From the NCBI RefSeq assembly GCF_023476645.1, contig NZ_JAMCOJ010000003.1, positions 1 to 64,000 of the forward strand: 64,000 nt of DNA, in the 5' to 3' direction. Both the position numbers and the translations under genes were made by a program. Under the pieces are notes generated by a model. That model saw nothing but the letters and a program-made list of their open reading frames with translations, was not told where the DNA came from and made no database searches. The stretch is from Cellulophaga sp. 20_2_10. Lineage in GTDB: Bacteria; Bacteroidota; Bacteroidia; Flavobacteriales; Flavobacteriaceae. Of this stretch, positions 60,971 to 64,000 are shown piece after piece (the first letter of the stretch is position 1; the number at the start of each line of letters is the position of its first letter).

Positions 60971-63055
60971 ATGAAAATTACTAACAAATCACTACTTATG
61001 GTAGGTTTAGTTGGTGCTCTTGCGGTTACCTCTTGTAAAGAAGGTAAAAAAGAAGCGGCAACAACTGAAACAGAAACTAAAGAAGTAGTAAAAATTCCTG
61101 GTATTGCACTAGAGAATATGGATACTCTGGTTAATCCTAAATCAGATTTTTACAACTATGTTAATGGTAGTTGGATGAAAAATACAGAGATTCCTGATGA
61201 CAGGTCTAGCTGGGGTGGTTTTTCTGTATTACGCCAGTCAACAGATGCAGATGTATTAGAGATTATTGCAGAAGCTAAGGAAAGTGGTAAGTACGGTGCA
61301 GATACAGACCAAGCCAAAGCATTGGCTATTTTTGAAACTAAGTTAGACACCGCTGCTAGAAACAAAGCAGGTTTAGCACCAATTAAATCAGCTTTAGAGG
61401 CAATTGCAGGGGTTAAGAACTTGGCAGATTTACAAACAATTTTAGCTAAAAACCCAGCGGTTTCTTCTCCGTTTATTGGGTTTAGTGTACGTGCAGATTT
61501 AAATAATTCTGCAATGAATGCGGTTTATATGGGTGGCGCTGGTCTTGGTTTACCAGATCGTGACTTTTATTTAGAGCAAGATAGTAAGTCTAAGGAAATT
61601 AGAGAAGAGTATAAAAAGTACATCTCTAAAATGTTACAAATGTTGGGCGACTCTGAAGAGGTTGCAAACAAAGCAGCTGTAACGATTTTAGATCTAGAAA
61701 CTAAATTAGCAGAGCCACGTTTAGACAAAGTGCAAAGTCGTGATGCAAGAAACTTTAATAATCCTAAAACTGTTGCAGAGGCAGACGCTATGCTTACTTC
61801 TTTAGATATTAAAAAGATGATTGCTGATTTGGGAATGACTAAAAAGTTTGATACTATTTTGGTTACACAATTAAAGTACACTGCTGCTTTAGATAAGTTA
61901 TTGAAAAACACACCTATTGAAGATTTAAAAACACTTGTAAGGTGGGACACTTTTAATGGTGCAACAGGTAGGTTAACTACGGCTACGGATGTTGCTAGCT
62001 GGGAATTTTATAGCAAATATTTAAGAGGCGATAAGAAACAACGTCCTGCAGATGAGTTAGCATTGGCTACTGTAAATGGTACTGTTGGTGAAGCTTTAGG
62101 TAAATTGTATGTAGACGCTAAGTTTCCGCCAGAAGCTAAAGTAAAAGCAGAAAAAATGATTGCGAATGTAATTACAGCTTATAAAAACCGAATTAAGAAA
62201 TTAGATTGGATGAGTGCTGATACAAAAGTAAAAGCAATTGAAAAGTTAGATAAGTTTACTGTAAAAATAGCTTACCCAGATTCTTGGGAAGATTATTCTG
62301 CTATGGAAGTAGCAGCAGACAAGTCTTACTTTGATAATATGATGGCTGTTGGTAAATGGGGTAGAGCTAAAAACTTTTCTGAAATTGGTGAGCCTGTAGA
62401 TAAGAGCGAGTGGGGAATGTCTCCACAAACTGTTAATGCATACTTTAATCCAATGAATAACGAAATTGTTTTTCCTGCTGCAATTTTACAACCTCCTTTT
62501 TACAACTATACTGCAGATGATGCTGTAAATTATGGTGGTATTGGTGCTGTAATTGGACATGAAATTTCTCATGCTTTTGATGATAGTGGTGCTCGCTTTG
62601 ATGCTGAGGGTAACCTTAAAAACTGGTGGACAGATGAAGATTTAGCTGCTTTTACAGAAAGAGGTGATGCTTTAGCTGCACAATACAGCAACCTAGAAGT
62701 TTTAGATAGCGTTTATGTAAACGGTAAATTTACTTTAGGTGAAAATATAGGTGATTTAGGTGGTGTTTTAGGTGCTTATGACGGTTTGCAATTGTTATTT
62801 GAAGAAAACGGAAGACCTGAAGATATTGATGGGTTTACAGCAGAGCAACGTTTCTTTATGTCTTGGGCTACAGTTTGGAGAACTAAGTCTAGAGATGAAG
62901 CTTTACGTAACCAGGTAAAAACAGATCCGCACTCTCCAGGAATGATTAGAGCGGTACAACCATTACTTAACATAGATTATTTCTACGATGCTTTTGATAT
63001 TAAAGAAGGAGATAAAATGTATGTTGCTCCAGAAGAAAGAGTGCGTATTTGGTAG
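60971..63055 (+). CDS. M13-family (neprilysin-like) metallopeptidase lipoprotein
   Basis: The 694-residue product has a lipoprotein signal (AVTSCKEGKKEA, Cys near 22). The peptidase marks are complete: NAYFNPMNNEIVFPAAILQPPF near 492-513, IGHEISHAFDDSGARFD near 528-544 (HExxH zinc ligands), ENIGDLGGVLGAYDG near 594 (third ligand Glu), and the C-terminal RAVQPLLNIDYFYDAFDI for substrate binding. It degrades peptides at the cell surface or in the periplasm. It is monocistronic. Confidence 0.95.
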   Translation: MKITNKSLLMVGLVGALAVTSCKEGKKEAATTETETKEVVKIPGIALENMDTLVNPKSDFYNYVNGSWMKNTEIPDDRSSWGGFSVLRQSTDADVLEIIAEAKESGKYGADTDQAKALAIFETKLDTAARNKAGLAPIKSALEAIAGVKNLADLQTILAKNPAVSSPFIGFSVRADLNNSAMNAVYMGGAGLGLPDRDFYLEQDSKSKEIREEYKKYISKMLQMLGDSEEVANKAAVTILDLETKLAEPRLDKVQSRDARNFNNPKTVAEADAMLTSLDIKKMIADLGMTKKFDTILVTQLKYTAALDKLLKNTPIEDLKTLVRWDTFNGATGRLTTATDVASWEFYSKYLRGDKKQRPADELALATVNGTVGEALGKLYVDAKFPPEAKVKAEKMIANVITAYKNRIKKLDWMSADTKVKAIEKLDKFTVKIAYPDSWEDYSAMEVAADKSYFDNMMAVGKWGRAKNFSEIGEPVDKSEWGMSPQTVNAYFNPMNNEIVFPAAILQPPFYNYTADDAVNYGGIGAVIGHEISHAFDDSGARFDAEGNLKNWWTDEDLAAFTERGDALAAQYSNLEVLDSVYVNGKFTLGENIGDLGGVLGAYDGLQLLFEENGRPEDIDGFTAEQRFFMSWATVWRTKSRDEALRNQVKTDPHSPGMIRAVQPLLNIDYFYDAFDIKEGDKMYVAPEERVRIW

Positions 63056-63085
63056 TTTTAAACGAACAAAGAACATTATTTTATA

Positions 63086-63120
63086 AAAGAAAGGCTGCTC
63101 CAAAAGAGTAGCCTTTCTTT
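63086..63120 (+). terminator. terminator after the M13 peptidase gene
   Basis: AAAGAAAGGCTGCTC (63086-63100) pairs with GAGTAGCCTTTCTTT (63106-63120) in 15 positions with one G-T pair, ending in a T-rich stretch. Confidence 0.85.
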
Positions 63121-63134
63121 GTTTCTAACAATCA

Positions 63135-63191
63135 AAAACTATAATTTTAGTTTTTTAACTATAAAAATAGTTGCGTAACTAAAAAAATAGG
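63135..63191. promoter_or_regulatory. three operator-like dyads upstream of blaI, 20-base period
   Basis: ACTA-N6-TAGT occurs at 63138-63151 and 63158-63171, and ACTA-N6-TAGG at 63178-63191. The centres (63144.5, 63164.5, 63184.5) are exactly 20 bases apart. The second overlaps the -33 TTG and the third lies within the spacer of the blaI promoter, so binding would block RNA polymerase. Confidence 0.65.
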
Positions 63192-63201
63192 TTTAAGTTT
63201 G
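63171..63201 (+). promoter_or_regulatory. promoter of the blaI-type operon
   Basis: TTG (63171-63173), 20 bases, then TAAGTTTG (63194-63201) is a complete match to the Bacteroidota consensus. The ATG at 63236 lies 34 bases further on. Confidence 0.7.
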
Positions 63202-63235
63202 ATTTCTGATACATACGAGTTGTAATACATACAAG

Positions 63236-63595
63236 ATGAAAAAGTTAACAAACAAAGAAGAAGAAGTGCTTAAGATTTTATGGAAGCTTGAAAAAGCTTT
63301 TGTAAAAGATGTCTTGGCAGAATTTAAAGAAGATAAGCCGCATTACAATACGCTATCTACAATGATTAGGCATTTAGAAGAAAAAGGATACGTTAGTCAT
63401 ACTGCATATGGTAATACACACCAATATTACCCTATAGTAGAGAAAGAAGTATATAGAAAAGGATTTATGAGTAGGGCAATTACAGACTTTTACAGCAACT
63501 CTTACAAAAGTTTGGTATCTAACTTTGTTACTGAAGATAAAATTAGTTTAGATGAGTTAAAAGAGATTATCAACCATATAGAAAACAAGAAATAA
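63236..63595 (+). CDS. BlaI/MecI/CopY-family repressor
   Basis: The 119-residue protein is a winged helix-turn-helix of the BlaI family: KLTNKEEEVLKILWKLEKAFVKDVLAEF, PHYNTLSTMIRHLEEKGYVSH for the recognition helix, and a helical dimerisation part with ISLDELKEIINHIE. In the established systems, this repressor is cleaved when a membrane M56 sensor detects a ligand such as a beta-lactam. The M56-type gene overlaps its stop by one base (TAATG). In Bacteroidota these pairs control various targets, so the inducer here is unknown. Confidence 0.92.
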   Translation: MKKLTNKEEEVLKILWKLEKAFVKDVLAEFKEDKPHYNTLSTMIRHLEEKGYVSHTAYGNTHQYYPIVEKEVYRKGFMSRAITDFYSNSYKSLVSNFVTEDKISLDELKEIINHIENKK

Positions 63596-64000
63596 TGGAG
63601 TATTTAATTTTTGTTGCTAAAAGCAGCTTGGTAGTTGCGCTGTTTTTTGTTTGTTTTCAGTTGTTTTTGCGTAGAGAGACTTTTTTTAAAGCAAACCGAT
63701 GGTTTTTAATAGTGGGCGTGGTTGTAGCTCTAGTATTTCCGTTTTTAATTATTACTAAGGTTGTATTTGTAAATGCTCCTGAAGTAGATTTTAGTTCATT
63801 AGAACAAATAGTTGCTAATAACCCTACAGAAAATATAAATTGGTGGTCGGTAGTTTTTGCTATCTATGGCATAGGTTGTGTGTTTTTCTTAGGTCAGTTT
63901 TTAGTGCAATTGGCGTCTTTATTTAGTTTAATAAAAAAAGGGACAACTAAAAGAGTAGGTCGTTTTAAAATGGTTGAGGTTACGGAAGATACAAGTGCTT
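63595..64000 (+). CDS. M56/BlaR1-type membrane sensor, 5' part
   Basis: The window ends within this gene; the first 135 codons show MEYLIFVAKSSLVVALFFVCFQ, further membrane segments (ANRWFLIVGVVVALVFPFLI, SVVFAIYGIGCVFFLGQFL) and RFKMVEVTED, the layout of the BlaR1/M56 family before its zinc motif (not yet reached). The start ATG shares its A with the TAA of the repressor gene, so translation is coupled. It is likely to be the sensor or protease partner of the repressor. Confidence 0.85.
   Translation, partial: MEYLIFVAKSSLVVALFFVCFQLFLRRETFFKANRWFLIVGVVVALVFPFLIITKVVFVNAPEVDFSSLEQIVANNPTENINWWSVVFAIYGIGCVFFLGQFLVQLASLFSLIKKGTTKRVGRFKMVEVTEDTSA

Overview
The window comes from the chromosome of a member of the Bacteroidota, most likely a marine Flavobacteriaceae species. 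The evidence is the AT-rich sequence, the many exported proteins and lipoproteins with very short signal peptides, the Bacteroidota-type promoters (TTG, about 20 bases, then TAnnTTTG) that can be read in several intergenic regions, the fused hemC-hemD gene, the permease-M1 peptidase fusion and the flavobacterial short-chain threonine dehydrogenase. I see no rRNA, tRNA, CRISPR array, prophage or intact insertion sequence. All assignments are by eye from protein motifs; no database was searched.

Positions 1-28205 are organised around haem synthesis. A large exported BNR-repeat protein (-) is followed by hemJ-hemH (-), a long TraB/GumN-type protein and a DUF1460 amidase-like protein (+). An AraC-type regulator (-) diverges from hemA-hemCD-hemE, a small unknown gene, an EI24-type membrane protein, a GNAT acetyltransferase, nhaA and hemF (+). 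A fasciclin protein, an ABC transporter whose permease is fused to an M1 peptidase, and a superfamily 2 helicase follow on the minus strand; the helicase diverges from hemB. Together hemA, B, CD, E, F, J and H cover glutamyl-tRNA to protohaem except for hemL, which is not here.

Positions 28219-34229 hold a serine hydrolase, two proteins I cannot assign, a sialate O-acetylesterase-like hydrolase, a second AraC regulator and a small membrane protein.

Positions 34360-44221 form an accessory cluster around an HxlR/YodB-type repressor with an N-terminal cysteine. It faces a run of nine genes: nitroreductase, two double-domain antibiotic-biosynthesis-monooxygenase (ABM) proteins, an exported degenerate metallo-beta-lactamase-fold protein, a lipoprotein acetolactate decarboxylase, an exported carboxymuconolactone-decarboxylase/beta-propeller fusion, a SnoaL lipoprotein, a quinone-oxidoreductase-like dehydrogenase and an aldehyde dehydrogenase with a frameshift. 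The divergent promoter region carries a sequence close to the Bacillus YodB box. I infer an inducible response to quinones or other electrophiles.

Positions 44225-50455 form a self-contained module: exported L-asparaginase, porin, AspT aspartate:alanine antiporter and AspD aspartate 4-decarboxylase. It is bounded by a 71-base direct repeat (70 of 71 identical) of the 3' end of the aldehyde dehydrogenase gene, so it looks like a cassette inserted at that gene's end. It could convert asparagine to aspartate and then to alanine plus CO2 while building a proton-motive force.

Positions 50647-64000 are mostly housekeeping: a CBS-domain membrane protein with ogt, a lipoprotein, two nucleases, hflX, a candidate small RNA, several small exported proteins, threonine dehydrogenase, moaE-moaC, an M13 metallopeptidase lipoprotein, and at the right edge a BlaI-type repressor with the start of an M56/BlaR1-type sensor. 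The BlaI promoter carries three dyads spaced exactly 20 bases apart.
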